Below are positions 35,599-48,502 of a DNA stretch of 64,000 nt, in pieces. This DNA comes from Liolophura sinensis (taxonomy: Eukaryota; Mollusca; Polyplacophora; Chitonida; Chitonidae). The notes beneath the pieces were generated by a model. It was not told the DNA's origin, ran no database searches, and worked only from the letters and a program-made list of their open reading frames with translations. The translations under genes were made by a program, and so were the position numbers. How positions within the stretch are numbered: the first letter of the stretch is position 1; every line of letters starts with the position of its first letter. Location: NCBI RefSeq assembly GCF_032854445.1, contig NC_088295.1, positions 36,428,510 to 36,492,509 of the forward strand, in the 5' to 3' direction.

Positions 35599-38500
35599 TC
35601 AAAAAATATACATAAATCATTATATATAGAAGAAGGTTGTCGTCGCAGGATTGAACAATGCATTTGAATACGAGCTAACTAACCTCGAGGTAATAAGATG
35701 ATTTCTTGAACAGAGTATTTAAATGATGAATTGCCTTTTCGCATATCCTTCCTTTAATATTTGACTCGCATATGGTCTAGTTGACTGATTTATTCGATTG
35801 ATTTGTTAGATAAATGAGGCTGACTGGCAGACAAATGTGCTGTTTCTTGAAACAAAGTGATACTAAATGGGTTTGATTTTTTGTCTGTAGATTACAAAGT
35901 CTACCAGGCCGTTCTCTGCGGATCTGAACACTCCACACTGAACACTGAATATTTAGGCATGGTTGGAAACCTGAATGAGGTAAAGTAAACGCCCTAGATT
36001 AGATTTTACGGCGCAGGATTTTCTCTATTACCGTAAACACCTGAGGGAGACAACTTAATTTTTTCACAAAGGCAAACAGCTTTCTGATTCCCCCGGGGAC
36101 ATCACCAAGGACAAAACCACGTTGTAATGGCATTGTCCTTTAACCGCCAGCCAGTATTTACGTCTGACCTCATCATAGTACAGCGGAGTGCTCTTGGTGA
36201 GAAACTCATGCTTCTTGCACCAGTACATAAGGATGTATTGGTATAAATAACGTTTGAGTTCAGAGTGGCATCATGCTCAGCCAAAACAGTATGACTAAAT
36301 TGACAGGCCAGATGAAGTAATCTGTAACTAAGCGTTAACTGTGGAAATAGATAGCCCATAAACACCCTTGTCGGCTGAAAGGACCTTTGCGGATTCCAGC
36401 GCTCCAGTATATTGTAACCACTCTTCCTAAGTGTAACGCCGCCGGTCCAGTCCGGCTGTTATTGGACGTCTAGAGCACTTCACTGTGAGCTATGGATAAT
36501 GGTCCAATCTTTCACACTCAGATCCTTTTAGTTTTTAGCAAAGTTTTGTTCAATTGCTTCACAATATCGAGATACATAATTTTGAGTCTGGCAGGAAAAT
36601 TTTGTGATATGTCGATGGTATTAATGGCTACTCGTTCAAGTGGCAGATGGCAAGATTCCTTACTTAACTGGATCAAAAATGCGGTGATCAATTGGCCAAT
36701 TGCTATTGACATGCTGGTAGAATTATTACATTTCTTAACTTGTTGTTCGATAATCCAGCACTTTTAGGCTGGTTTTAGAAATAGCTGATCGTCTTTTAAT
36801 ATACAATCCAGATGACGGATTGGAGCATGGTGTAATAGACTATATTTTATGTGTTTGGGTGACGTACACTTCAACTGCAATAACATTTCCTGTCAGCGCA
36901 TTCACAAACCAGGAAATGTACGCACCGCCCTGTCGTCCACAAAACGTAGCATTTGGCAGTGCTGAGCATAAGATATTAACAAATGAAACTTTCAGTCTTT
37001 ATCACAAACGCAAACTAATTCCTACAGAGAGAATGTGTCCGAATTCCCGTCCTTTCAGAGTAGGTTGCGTAGTATAGTATGATAATTTAATGCTGGCTCA
37101 AAACAGACGATGGGAGACTCAAAGAGACGGTACACAAACGGTCCACATCGCAGAATAATACGTCGTTTTCTTCTGTGATGTTGCAGTTCTTGTGTACTAC
37201 ATAGATGCTTTATGAGCATACATACATCAACATACACCGTGACGTAATAAAGGAAAGAACAAAGAGCTCATAGCTTTGAACTCTTTCGTAATTGTCGGGA
37301 AGAAGGTTTACGAGTTCCATACTATTGCTTTGTGTACCGCTGCCCGGTACTGTGTGGTTGCGGAAAAGCCGCCAGTAACGTACCGTTACTGGGCAGTACT
37401 ATGTGACTGTTGTGTATAGAGCAACAAGAGGTGTGTATTTACCAATACATGCCGTTTGGAGACAATTTCCTGTGTAGACAAATTGTTGCCTGAAGGTTTC
37501 GTTTGATCTTGTGAACATGAAGAAAGTGGGGACTGTTTACCCAAACATCAAAAGATGAATTGGTAAAAAATGCTTATTCTCAGTTTGGTCATCAGTATTA
37601 CATAAAAGGCCAGGTTGAGTAGAAAATGAAACGCATCGTCTCACGGAATTTGATATAATATTTTGTTATGATTTTCTTCCCTGAAAAGATGAAAATGTTA
37701 ATATACTGTAACAACGCCCACAACCGCAGACTAGTTCAATGACCATTCTCTTGACTGAACTTATTCTAGCAGTCCTTCCCAATCATTCAGTTGAATATTT
37801 TATACCTATATTACACACCTGACCACTAGGGACCATCTCTTATTTCCTCTAATATGTCCACCGAGACAGGTATAAAGTCTGCTGCCGCAGCTGGTGGGGT
37901 AATTGTCTAGCATAGGATTAATAGTGTTAATCCTGCGGAAGGGGGATGTGATATCCGGGATCCAAGTGCTAGCTCTTCACACAGCTGATCGCATTCTGAG
38001 AGACACACGTCTATAGAATATTCTAAAGCCGACTTCAGCCTGATGAATGCCCTATGAGAAAACTTTGCTCGTCTCCTGCTACCCTTTGTTATTAAACTTT
38101 GAAAGACTCATAAAATGTGACATGTCTCTGCGACTGGTTAAAGATATAATCAATATACAACCACGGGTATTCGTATTGATTAGATGCGCCTTTTATTATA
38201 GCCGTCAGATAATAACTTGTTGGTATTACCCAACTGCAAATATCTAAAAAGCTGTAATGAGGAAGAACACGACACGAATGGATTTGTTCTCTTTATATAC
38301 AAATGGTAATCAATATTTGGTGCAACTTCAAGCGACAAGAGCTTGCTGTGAACATTGCGAAATTGACAGTAAGTAATTCTGCCCCATCATTGTACGTTTG
38401 CAATAGCTGTTAATAAAATATTATCAGTTCTCTAGCCGCTTCTCTCACATCCGGTAATTCAAGTATCTTGGGTCTTTTGGACGATACAGTTATAAACTAG

Positions 38501-38770
38501 CCATGTACAACCAATAAGGTCCAACTGACGAAAATCCATACCAAAGTTTTCTTCTACTTTTGAAGCCTAAGTGCTTAGACCATATTAATTTTATGGAATG
38601 TGGGTGAAGAGTTGTCATTGATACAACATGAGATGTTCAAATTCCATTAAATAAACACCATGTACACTACAAGAACAAACAAAACTTTTAAGAAGCTCTT
38701 TACTGTCAAACGGGTTAAGATCACAACACGAAAACTTACAATTACTGTGTGCATATGAAAGGTTACTGTG
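35599..38770. other. GPCR intron 2: mostly unique, one small hairpin
   Basis: ccagtaacg, tac, cgttactgg at 37372-37392 forms a 9-bp stem with a 3-base loop. Nothing else was recognised. Confidence 0.45.
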
Positions 38771-38780
38771 TATGTAAGAA

Positions 38781-39044
38781 TTTATTTATTTATTTTATTG
38801 ATGGTTTACGCTGTACTCAAGAATATTTAACTTATACGACGAGGACCAGCATTGCTGTGGGAGGAAACCGAGCAGAGCTCGGAGTAAACCCACAACCATC
38901 CGAAGGTTGCTGGAAAACCTTCCCACGAAAGGCCGGAGAGTAAGCCCGTATGAGCTGGACTTTATCTCACAGCGACCGCATTGGTGAGATGCTTTGGGTT
39001 ATTGCGCGGCGCTGGTACGCTAACCACCATGACCATGGAGGCCC
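38781..39044 (-). mobile_element. Full-length SINE family 1
   Basis: Minus-strand reading gives head (cctccatggtcatggtggtt), B-box region (gataaagtccagctcatacg), body, conserved domain with ccgagctctgctcggtttcc, and tail (aatattcttgagtacagcgt). A short repeat gtgtatgt flanks it (38768-38775, 39047-39054). Because the right copy lies in a tatg microsatellite, this is weak evidence for a target duplication. Confidence 0.9.
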
Positions 39045-39046
39045 CA

Positions 39047-39077
39047 GTGTATGTGTGTATGGATGTATGTATGTGTG

Positions 39078-39109
<32 letters not shown>

Positions 39110-39180
39110 TGTATGCTTGAGGTTTTAGTTCGTACTTAACAATTTTACAGTCATGTGATGAGGAATAGTCATTAGGTGTA
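39047..39180 (-). mobile_element. SINE family 3 tail with (TATG)n microsatellite
   Basis: The (tatg)n tract at 39047-39115 is followed by ttttagttcgtacttaacaa, ttttacagtcatgtgatgag and gaatagtcattaggtg. That is the tail end of family 3 (compare 41213-41602), read on the minus strand. Confidence 0.75.
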
Positions 39181-39904
39181 ATGACACAGTTAGAACATGT
39201 TTCGACAAATCACCGAGATACCTCATTTGTGCACAAATATAAAATGGAAGTGTGTGCACAGTTACCAAGTTAGCCATTGACTGTGAGTCAAATTATTACA
39301 TGTGTACAAATACCTAGTAATGTTCTGAGTATATCAACCGATAGCGCCCATGTGTGTAAGGAAATATCAGTTCACAGTATGAAGGTACAATGTGTGTACA
39401 AAAATATGCCAATTTAGAGAATACAAATACTGTAATCGTGATAGGACCTAAAATAATGCTGATATCGCTTTTGAATCAGATGCATAGAAATGTTTCTTCC
39501 CAAGAGTCGATAGGCTAACTGAAGATGTATGATAGCCATTCCCTAAAACCACATTGTAACTCTAACCTAATATTCTGCTCAAGGCTATACAGTCTATGCC
39601 TACAATAATCAAGTTAAGTATAAAGCGCCTGTGTTTCTGAGATGCTTGAGAATTCCTAAAGAAGTCATGTTTCACAGTTAGATGAGAACATATACATCTA
39701 GGGCTTCAGGGCATGGCATCACATTCCATGAGGACAGGTTACGTGTTACTACAGAAGGTCACATTTGGCTTTGGTGAGGACAATGTGATAGTAAACCATC
39801 TAACATGGCGTAGAGAGTCCCGGATCATTTAGTCTTGAATTTCACCAATGCCTGACAGATGAAAACACGAAGATGATACACATGACATTTTAAACAAATT
39901 AAAC

Positions 39905-40095
39905 ACTCGAAAAAATGGAATCAGGCATTTGGAAATCTTGGAAACACGTGTAGTATCACATAATGCCATTTCCATGTAAATGGGAAAAGCCATTTTCAAA
40001 CATAGGGAACACTAATGTGATCTCCTTAAAAATGGAAAACGGCATTTCCAAACCTTGGAAACATATATTGTGTAACCAGATGCCACCTCCTGCCA
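39905..40095. repeat. Three decayed tandem copies of about 58-65 bp
   Basis: aaaatggaatcaggcatttg, aaatgggaaaagccattttc and aaaatggaaaacggcatttc each start a copy, and two continue with ttggaaacac or ttggaaacat. Confidence 0.6.
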
Positions 40096-40326
40096 AACGG
40101 AATACGGTATGTCCACAGGCTTGACAGAGACCCCCCCCCCCCCACCAATATATAGTTGTATCAAGTTTATAGTATTTTCATTTGTTTAATGCACGGTACG
40201 TTGACAAATCCTCTCTGTATCGGTTTTTATTTCAATTATTTATGGTAATTATACTTTTCAAAATATATCATAAATCCATATTCGTTATAAATGTAATTAA
40301 CAATTAATATACATGTGCATACATAC

Positions 40327-40772
40327 CCTTCGTTTGACCTTCTCCTGGACGGTTTTTTCATCACTGATATGCTCGCCTGGTATGTGGCTAACCCAGAGTC
40401 GCCAAATGATGACTGTGTAGGCGCCAATCATAATCATTATGGGTATAGCGTACAGTACAACAAACACAAACGTGTAATAAAACTTCCTGGTAGGCGATGT
40501 TCCTATGGTTACATTGAGTTTAGGATCCAACTCAAATTCCACTGGCCACTCGTCATCGCACCACATTTCCACGTGATTCGCCCAAACCCGTTTGTACATC
40601 CTTCGGTGCATGAGCAAAGGTGAAGCCACCACAATGGCCGCCAACCAAATGAACAGTATGGAGTAACGCGCCCTTCGTTCAGTCATGTGTGCTTTCAGGG
40701 CAAAGACGATCCCAAAAAAACGATCATAGGCGATAAAGGTCAGGTTCATTACACTGGAGACGAGGGAAAACA
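40327..40772 (-). CDS. Class A neuropeptide-type GPCR, exon 2 (TM3 end to intracellular loop 3)
   Basis: Exon of 446 bp: the last two bases of codon 122, then codons 123-270. The acceptor is ttatcactttccag before 40772 and the donor aagggtatgt starts the intron at 40326, leaving phase 0. It encodes the end of TM3 with AYDRFFGIVF (DRF in place of DRY, 138-140), TM4 with W164 and P173, loop 2 with the conserved Cys193 in EMWCDDEWP and a possible N-glycosylation site NVT at 208-210, TM5 with P232, and loop 3 (WVSHIPGEHISDEKTVQEK) ending KRR. The joint with exon 1 restores the reading frame exactly. An antisense frame over the same bases is a shadow. Confidence 0.95.
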
Positions 40773-41212
40773 CTGGAAAGTGATAAAAGTGAAAAAAGTT
40801 GAATATTCTAACATAAAATTGATCATATTTGATGCCTGTCATGGTGAGTAGGTGAAACCAAACACAGTAGCTGACATTTAGAGGTTCTCCACAAATTATC
40901 TTCCACAAATTCACCAGTTATATCTTCTCATTGTAATAAGCACATACTAGAGTTATCATTTTAATTCGCCAATTTAGCATTTGTACCGTCCTACGTTCGA
41001 TTTAAAAGTTAAATCCAAAACCATTTAAAAACAACTTTTCTGTCACCTGTCTGTGAGGTCATACGAAAATTTTACTCCACATATATGTTTGGTACTATTA
41101 AAATAAATTGATACGCAAATGCATGGGGTTCTGCTTTAACCCTTATGTGTCGCACAATGCTACAACCCTCTAGTCTAAGTAACCTTGTCATAAGTTTTCA
41201 TGTTTCTTCGTA

Positions 41213-41602
41213 GTGACAAAAACAGCATAACAAAAACAGTGCTGTATGGATGGATGTATGTAGGTCGTACTTAACAATTTTTCAGTCATATGAAGACGAG
41301 GAGTAATTATTTGTGTGTACGTATGTTGTGTTTTTTGTGGCAGGGTAAAAGTCCATGCAGCCCAAAAGTGCTGCCGCAACTGAAGTATCGTGCCAAAGAC
41401 AATCCTACAATCAGTCACATTATACTGACACCGAGCCAACCAGTCATGTTTCCTTGTTCTAACCTCTTTGCGCTGAGCTCAAAGCGAGTCAGCGACAAGT
41501 AACATTCTTAGTCTGAGCTATGACCCAACCCGGGTTTGATCCCAGCGTGTCCCGACTTCGAAGCGGATGCACTAACCATTAGGCCACCGAAGTGGTCCAG
41601 TA
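41213..41602 (-). mobile_element. SINE family 3, near full length
   Basis: On the minus strand the tRNA-like head is at the right end (tggcctaatggttagtgcat as A box; ctgggatcaaacccgggttg as B box). A long body follows to the tail (catatgactgaaaaattgtt, aagtacgacctacatacatc). Matching bodies occur at 43510-43855 and 54110-54262. The tail resembles that of families 1 and 2. Confidence 0.82.
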
Positions 41603-42838
41603 TAGGGTCTAGATCGTTTCCGGCCGATGTACACTGTTTCCCCAGATGTTACATGGCCTCGAAGTGATCTGGCTGAAGTACTGTCAAAGCGTTATAAAGC
41701 TATAATCATTCATTCCGACAGTTACATAGTTTTTGTAGTACTCAGATGTTGCAACGATATGACTGAATGGCTGCCAAAGTAACGTTAATGCCATATGCAT
41801 TCATTTCTTCAACAGTTGTATACATGGAAACTTTGTGTCGTGCAGCGCTACATGGAAAGACAGCAACAATTGCTTCTTTTAGCATATTGCGTTCCATGGC
41901 TTAAGTTCCCATTTGCTTTCATTGCTTAATACCCGTGCCCTTGGCGAGACTTTTTCTCAACTTCATACAACAGTAGTGGGTTGAAGTACGACAGATCAAT
42001 TAGATTCCCAGCCGTTGCTGCAAGCAAACTTCGTTTTTCTGCCTTAGATCTCAAGCTGTGTGATATTTTAAATAGTCTGAAGTGTCTGAGTCTCTACAGT
42101 AAGCCGTTAAAGCAGCCCTGACTGAGCTGACAACGAAGACTGTCGAGTAAGATGTCCTGTGGCCATAGTGGAGTATGAATACAAGATCATAACCCTCCAA
42201 TAAATAACATAAAATGAACCGCTTTTGGCCACAGTGGACATACGCAATCGTTCACTGTCGACGCATAATCGCTCGTCATTTTCCGACAAAGACGAGACTA
42301 ATGGTCACGATACAAACATATATAGAGATTTCTGTGACTTATATCTCCATATTACCACAGAAAGAGCATGTTTAAAGTTAAATTAAAACAAGAGATATTC
42401 CACTTCATACCAAAAAGGGATAAAAAGCGTTTAAAACTTTGATGAAAGTCGTTGATTTGTGTTTTCAGACTGGAGTGTTTATTTAGGTGTAAGTCACTAA
42501 ATTAGGCGTACACTTACACAAAAAAACAATGAGTACGCAACTAAATGGAGCCACTCTGAAAAAAAGGCGCCAACAATTTCTCAGACAAACATCCAAAAGA
42601 TAAAACTTTTAGAAAACTACAAATTGTACCATTCTATAATTATGTTGAATATTATGTGTATTTTAGCTGTGTAGACAGTCCTGATTTGTGGATCAGTCGC
42701 AGTCTGCATTTCTCTACGAAGTGGATAATCTTTACAGTTGCCTTGAGTTGCGATAGAAGATGCTTCTGTAGCCAGCAGCTTTTGTCTCAAGCGGTTTCAC
42801 AGCGACTGACCCGCCATAAGCTGCACATGGAAACGACG
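41603..42838. other. GPCR intron 1: nothing recognised
   Basis: No exon or repeat supported, including the 60-codon antisense frame at 42107-42289. Confidence 0.45.
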
Positions 42839-43509
42839 TGAATCGTGATAGGGCTGATTTATCAGTGCCTAGATGGTGAGGTTTATATCCCTGGATCAGT
42901 TATACAGATCACTACCGCTGCGCAAAGCAACCACCGGACTTATAGAACAACTGAAGCGATGGCCGCCCTGCTGCTTACTCTATTTATATTCAGCTAAATA
43001 AATCTAGTCATCGCTTCTCTCCAGGATGGACATTCCCCTTCTTAGCCGGAGACAATTCTCCCATCCATATTTCATAGAAAATCAAGAATACACGATTTAC
43101 AGCGACCAGCTCTCGTTATAGTAACCGTTGGTGGTAATTCTTACAAAAGTTATTGGGCATCCATCTGTGCATATCTAAGCCAGAAAAGGAGGCCTTGTAA
43201 TACCCCATTTTGTGCATGCAGCCCTTCAGTTCCTTGTCTGACTTTGAATTATTTATTATCCGATATTAAACATTCCCATAAATGTCTATGTGTGATTTAT
43301 TAAGGAAAACAAATAAGTGTATATATACTTTTGGAAATACACTACAGAGTGCTGCTCTTCTACAAGTGTAAACGACTGACTACCACAGAGGCCTTCAAAT
43401 CACACTGAGATAAACATATGTCTCAGACCACATTCCTATTAATCTCTCTTTGTAATAAGTAGCTGTGGACATAATCAACTAATGAAACAGTGGTGCCACT
43501 CTTGAAATA

Positions 43510-43855
43510 TTCAATCATGCATGTATGTATGCATGCTTTGGGTTTAATGTCGTACTCAACACTTTTGCAGTTATATAACGACGAGAAATCATTAGGTATG
43601 TGTACATATATTTTGTCTTCTTGTGGTAGGGCAAATCCATGCCGCCAAAGTGCGGCCGCTACTGAAGTATCATGCCGAAGACACCAGGCATGACACCTGG
43701 CCAACCAGTCCCTGTTTCCCTGCTCTAATCTGTCAACTTGAATCGTGATATGGCTGATTTATCACTACCTGAACACCAAGCCAGGCAGTAAAAAGTGTCA
43801 TTTTTAAAGTCTTTAATATGATCCGACCCGGGTTTGATCACGGGTTTCCCGACGA
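43510..43855 (-). mobile_element. SINE family 3, head-truncated, with a foreign internal patch
   Basis: The tail at left (gtcgtactcaacacttttgc, gttatataacgacgagaaat) and the body (ccatgccgccaaagtgcggc, gaagtatcatgccgaagaca) match 41213-41602. The B-box end of the head is present (gacccgggtttgatcacggg) but the A box is lost. Positions 43740-43772 interrupt the family sequence with a segment also found at 42840-42873. Confidence 0.8.
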
Positions 43856-44454
43856 AATATTCAATCAAGATAAAGCTTGGCAAGCGTTTATATCACACAT
43901 ATCCACCGCTGGGGAAATAATATTCTGATTAGTTATTCGTCAACACTCAAAACGTATTAAGCAATATCAGCCACTTTTAAAAAATGCAGCCTATGTCATG
44001 CAAAATAGGAAGTCACGACCTTTCTATCCCCAGACATGATCTCAGTAATGCCTTTTACGTTAAATCGTCCCCCACGCTACGTCTCTTACATGGTAAAAAA
44101 CGCACTGTTTCGATTAAATAATCGCCGCACTTCGGAATCTCATTTAAAACAGAGGTCTATAAAAATACACCACTTTTAAATAAGGTACAGTGTTTGTAGC
44201 GTTTATATAATAACAAAGCGGGCACAGCACATATATTTTACTTGTCTCAAACTTTTTTGTCATCACACAAAAGACGTGTTATTACGGCCCATTACGGTTT
44301 CATCAATGTATATGTGTTATTTTCACGCGTCAAAAAGACCGCTGACATGTTGGCCTTTGTCATCATTGGGGCATGGTGCAAGAAACAGAACTGTTTTGTG
44401 GCAAAAATGTCTGGACGGTCATTTGTACACAGTTTTTTAATATTACCATCCACA

Positions 44455-44628
44455 CCTTCCCAGAAAATTGTAACCGTTTCCAGAAAACTGTATCCGTCTC
44501 CAGAAACTGTAACCGTTTCCATAAATAGTAACCCTTTTTTTGAAGATTGGAACTGTTTCCATAAACAGTAACCGTTTCCAGAAAACTGTAACCGTTTCCA
44601 TAAAAGTAACCGTTTCTCAAAAATTTTA
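44455..44628. repeat. Short tandem repeat, 18-21-bp unit
   Basis: About eight uneven copies of gtaaccgtttccagaaaact (variants ccataaacagtaaccgtttc, gtatccgtctccagaaact). The minus-strand frames here are artefacts of the repeat. Confidence 0.88.
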
Positions 44629-45224
44629 TTAAATCTCATAGGTGACCTTCAGTATAAACAAAAAATCAAGTCTTGAAATTTGTTTCTCAGTTATGATTGT
44701 CAGGGTTTACAGGGCACAACACGGATCCCTGGCTAGTTACCTTTAAACCAGCTGAATCCTTACACCTGACAACATAGCACACATACAGGATTAACCACTA
44801 AGCTGGTATTAATTTCCAAAGAACAATAAATCCCGTGATTTTTACTTAAGCCTTATCAGTTTTTCTAGCCTGTGTCTGGTTGCTTGGTGGCGGCAATTCA
44901 TCCGTGTCTGAATCTAGACAGATGATCTCTCTCAAGGGCAGATTATACAACAAAGGCTTGTCCAGGGCGAGATTGGTTCTGTCGTTATACCACCCCAACC
45001 AGACACAAAGACTATAAAGTAACAACATACATAGTTGTCAGTATATTACCTCATGTTAACGCCACGTTCTCATCACTTCGCGGTTCCATTTGACACATAG
45101 TCATTTAATTTCCCACGCTGTGGACTTCATTACAAACGAGATTCACCACAAATTTCAAGCCGGTGGCTAAACTCTGCATATAAATGTTTCCCAAGTGCGC
45201 ATCTTCAATGAGAAGTTTGAGACA

Positions 45225-46235
45225 GAGCAGAATAAAGGATCTGGTATGGTAAGGCGGGAAATCGGCCCCATTGCGAGAAACTATGCACTTCAAGCAGCGA
45301 AACTGACTATAGCTGTGAGTGACAACTACTGACACACTCGTAAAGTTAATTCTTTTTTCCGTTGTGTTTTGCTTTTATTTTCCTGTTATTGGCAAGCATG
45401 CGACTTGTAAAGCTCCAAACATGCTCTGAAGCCATATACAGGTTATAAAATGGAAAAATCATAGCTGGTTTCATTCACACTGAAATATCTTTTCTTTTGC
45501 ATTAGACACTGTACAATTGTGACAATCTCTGCATCAGAAACGTAACTTTCTGAAAAATTCTTGAGCCGTCAGTTATGCACCAGTGAATGAGATAAATATG
45601 TAACAAACGTAACTTTCAGCCTTACACTTCCGCTACGCATAGCATGTTAATGTAAATGATAGCTAGAGGACCACACCTATTCTCAACCAGGATTCACGTA
45701 TGCTTTCGCTATAGCTGCTAAATGTTAATACCATAACTTATCCATTCTGATTCGTGATAACATTTATTTTATTCAAGACAGCCTTTAGCTATACTCACCC
45801 AAAAATATGTCTCCATAGAAAAAAAAAAGAAAAATGCGGATTTTAGACTTGACAAAATATGGAAAATTGATCACATTAGAAAGTTTATGTTTAACATTTG
45901 AAGGCAAACGTGAACGAAAGCAAAACTTTGATAGAAGTTTCAGTAAAGATATTTTTCTGGTTAACGTTGATCTTCATACTGCAAAAATTAAAAGCACAAT
46001 GCCTCGTTTGAACGAAAAATTGGCGTTTTTGATCGAGAGTGCCTTTTTCGCTGGTTATTATTAAGTAACCGTTCGCTTTATGGCCATATAACTTTTATGG
46101 GTGCTTCGACCAAGATTTATACTCCTGGTCTGGAAATTTACAGAATTGTGATGGGATTTGGAAATTTGAATTTTCTTATGGTACCTCTCTGTGGCCCATT
46201 CTCCGCCTTACCGTACCAGCTCTTTGAGAAGTAGG
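45225..46235 (-). mobile_element. 1-kb terminal-inverted-repeat element, copy 2
   Basis: The left end (tctggtatggtaaggcggga at 45240) and right end (minus-strand gctggtacggtaaggcggag at 46221) are inverted copies of the motif seen at 15955 and 17072. The interior aligns in inverse orientation with copy 1: gaaaaattcttgagc, caggattcacgtatg, tatactcaccc, aaagtttatgttta, catataacttttatggg. It has about 115 bp absent from copy 1, and the SINE is absent. The 76-codon frame at 45834-46064 is not conserved in copy 1. It lies in intron 1 of the GPCR. Confidence 0.75.
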
Positions 46236-47950
46236 GAAAGTGGCAAGAAAAAACAATATCTAAAATGTTCACAGAAACACGCGGGCTTTCAGGGAAACAT
46301 GGAATTCTGGGGCCTGGCCAATCATCTGACTAATTCTCTGTGTGTCCCATTTCTGTCTACACTCATTTTTTTCTGTGCAACTGGACAATTTCCATTCCAT
46401 TGTCTTTAAAGTACTTCGTAAGAGCTTCATTTCCAAACACGTTGTGCTTAGTTCAATTCCTATTCAAAATCCTTGACATAGAGGAGTGGTTGATCTTTAG
46501 ATTCTATGATACCCAATGAGATCAAGGCCCTAATTCAGCTTTTAATCTAGGAGACTATACCGCCTTTTTTATTATTGCCTAATTTTTCATGGCCAGACAT
46601 ATCTTCCATTTATACAAAGTTGTGTTGGTTAGCATGCAAATTTATATTACTCTTTTCTAATAAACCCGCATTTTGATGCCACGACTCTGTTTGGCGACGC
46701 TGGTTGAATGAGATAATAGAGTCACAATACCTTTTGCTTCAAACTCTAAAGCTTGAGGTCAAAAGGTTCCAGAAATAGCCAACCGTATTGCACTCGTTTC
46801 ACTTGACCAGAGACCTCCAAGAGATAGTATGGGTTTAGAGTCAGCGTTTCTCCCCTCTTCTTTATCTTTCGCCCCCCCCCCCCCCCCGCAAATAGTGCCA
46901 TCAATGAAATTAGACAAATTTACAATTACCACATATCGTGAAATTGTGTTGAGTTCCTCTACAGACCATTGCCCTAAGACTGCAGAATGTCCGATTCCGA
47001 TATAACTCACATTGCGTGGGCCCGGGTGCTTGCAACAGCATGAATGAAGGTGATTACCCAGCCACCCGACTAACAAGATCCCCATGACATTATTCCGTGC
47101 AAATTGTAAAGGTCGTACACTGTTGAGAAAAGGCGAAGATATAATTCCTGGGTCTGCTGCAGACACTAACATTGACAATGGTGGGGATTCCTATGCGGCA
47201 AAAGCGTGGTTGTGCATTGCAACTGTCGTCCGTTCAAAGAAAGAGACGTCAAAACTATGCACGTGTCATATACACTTTCTCGCACCTAAATTGATTTTAA
47301 TTTCGGCAACAAAACGAAATGTTACACTGTTATTAGGGTGTGATATTTTGATTTTCTGTCTGGATAGGAATGCTGCAGAGTGGCGTTTTGGTCAGCCTGA
47401 AAACAGGACATGATTAGATTTGAAACAGGGAGAATAGAGCTAATCAAGGATTAATCTCCGAGTCCCTTCCGGGTCAAACACGCAGATGCTAAACCAATAT
47501 TAAACCTGACTGTTCGGCTTCGGAGTCACATTAAAACCCGAACCTGCAGCTCATTTAATAGTCTCAGGCTAATGGTGAAAAAGTCGGTTGTCAATGAAGG
47601 TAGACATCTTGAAAGCCATGTTCAAATTATATGCTCGCCAGACCGGTAATTTTTTGTAAAATAACGTTGGGTTATGGCTCAAAATTTTTGCAGCCAAACT
47701 GAGTTTTCTGTTTGACATAAGATACGTTTATGAACAGTGATGGCTTTTCACCTGTGACGAAGAATGTCGTGTGACAATTTCATTTCGATGACACAGAAGG
47801 CTGATTGTCGTATTCTCTAGGCACTGACCGTCTTGGTGGGGTGTACGTAGACCTTACAGAAATAGCCAAACTTGTATACTTCTCTTATAATTGTTATAAC
47901 TTAACTGCGAACACCTGGTTAAGCTCATATTTATAGTTTTCAATAGTCAA
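46236..47950. other. GPCR intron 1: nothing recognised
   Basis: Contains a C run at 46873-46888. The overlapping frames at 46759-47178 and 47084-47413 show no domain. Confidence 0.45.
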
Positions 47951-47954
47951 CTTC

Positions 47955-48160
47955 GGGGTCCCTCGATGGTTCATTCACCGAAGTGTTATTGGTTAGCACT
48001 GATCAATACGGTCGCCGGTTCGAATCTATTTCTGGCTGATTGAGAGTGTGGTCTTAGATGAGGAGAGAGTGTGGTTTACTAAGGCAGTCAGGTTTCGTAC
48101 ATTTGTTGAAGTGAGACAGTCTAGAGCAAAACACTAAACACCAATCAAGTTAAATAATCA
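47955..48160 (+). mobile_element. Another tRNA-headed SINE, decayed
   Basis: The A-box-like tattggttagcactgatcaa and a good B box (ccggttcgaatct) are followed by a body unlike families 1-3. The end, aaacactaaacaccaatcaa then gttaaataa, resembles the family 1 terminus. Confidence 0.6.
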
Positions 48161-48357
48161 GTCAATCATACGTCCATGGTGTGCTTCTTTATTAATTCTG
48201 TGAATTGTAACAGTATTACAATTATAATATATTCAAATCACATTTCTCCATCTCGTGTGAGTAAAATAGAGCAAATTGCATTATCTTCTTTGAATTCCTA
48301 TTCAATTCTTTAATTTGTCTGGAACTTTTCGATGAATTAGTTGGTCGCTATGATTTG

Positions 48358-48502
48358 ATTTGTACTTTACACTGTACTCAAGAACATTTTACTTTTTGGT
48401 GGCACTAAACCGTGAAGAGCCCAGGGGAAAACCACGATCAAGCGCAGACTGTTCCACGTACGACCGGAGAGGAAGTCAATATAAGCTGGACTTGAACTCC
48501 CA
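48358..48502 (-). mobile_element. SINE family 1, truncated and decayed
   Basis: Minus-strand reading shows gagttcaagtccagcttata (B box), cttcctctccggtcgtacgt, then the tail (gttcttgagtacagtgtaaa). The head and half of the conserved domain are missing. Confidence 0.8.

Noticed and set aside
40130-40144. Homopolymer C and G runs (also 28990-29030, 46873-46888)
   Set aside because: Simple sequence without further structure; length may be affected by sequencing error.
40315-40623. 102-codon plus-strand frame over the receptor
   Set aside because: Antisense shadow of GPCR exon 2.
44846-45028. 60-codon minus-strand frame with an acidic, Pro-rich end
   Set aside because: Considered as a retroelement fragment, but no motif could be tied to any family.
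45834-46064. 76-codon frame inside the 1-kb element copy 2
   Set aside because: The matching region in copy 1 has stops and frame changes and no domain was recognised; not evidence of a protein.
46759-47413. Overlapping 139- and 109-codon frames on opposite strands
   Set aside because: One runs through a homopolymer (poly-Gly), neither has a recognised domain, and both lie in a GPCR intron.
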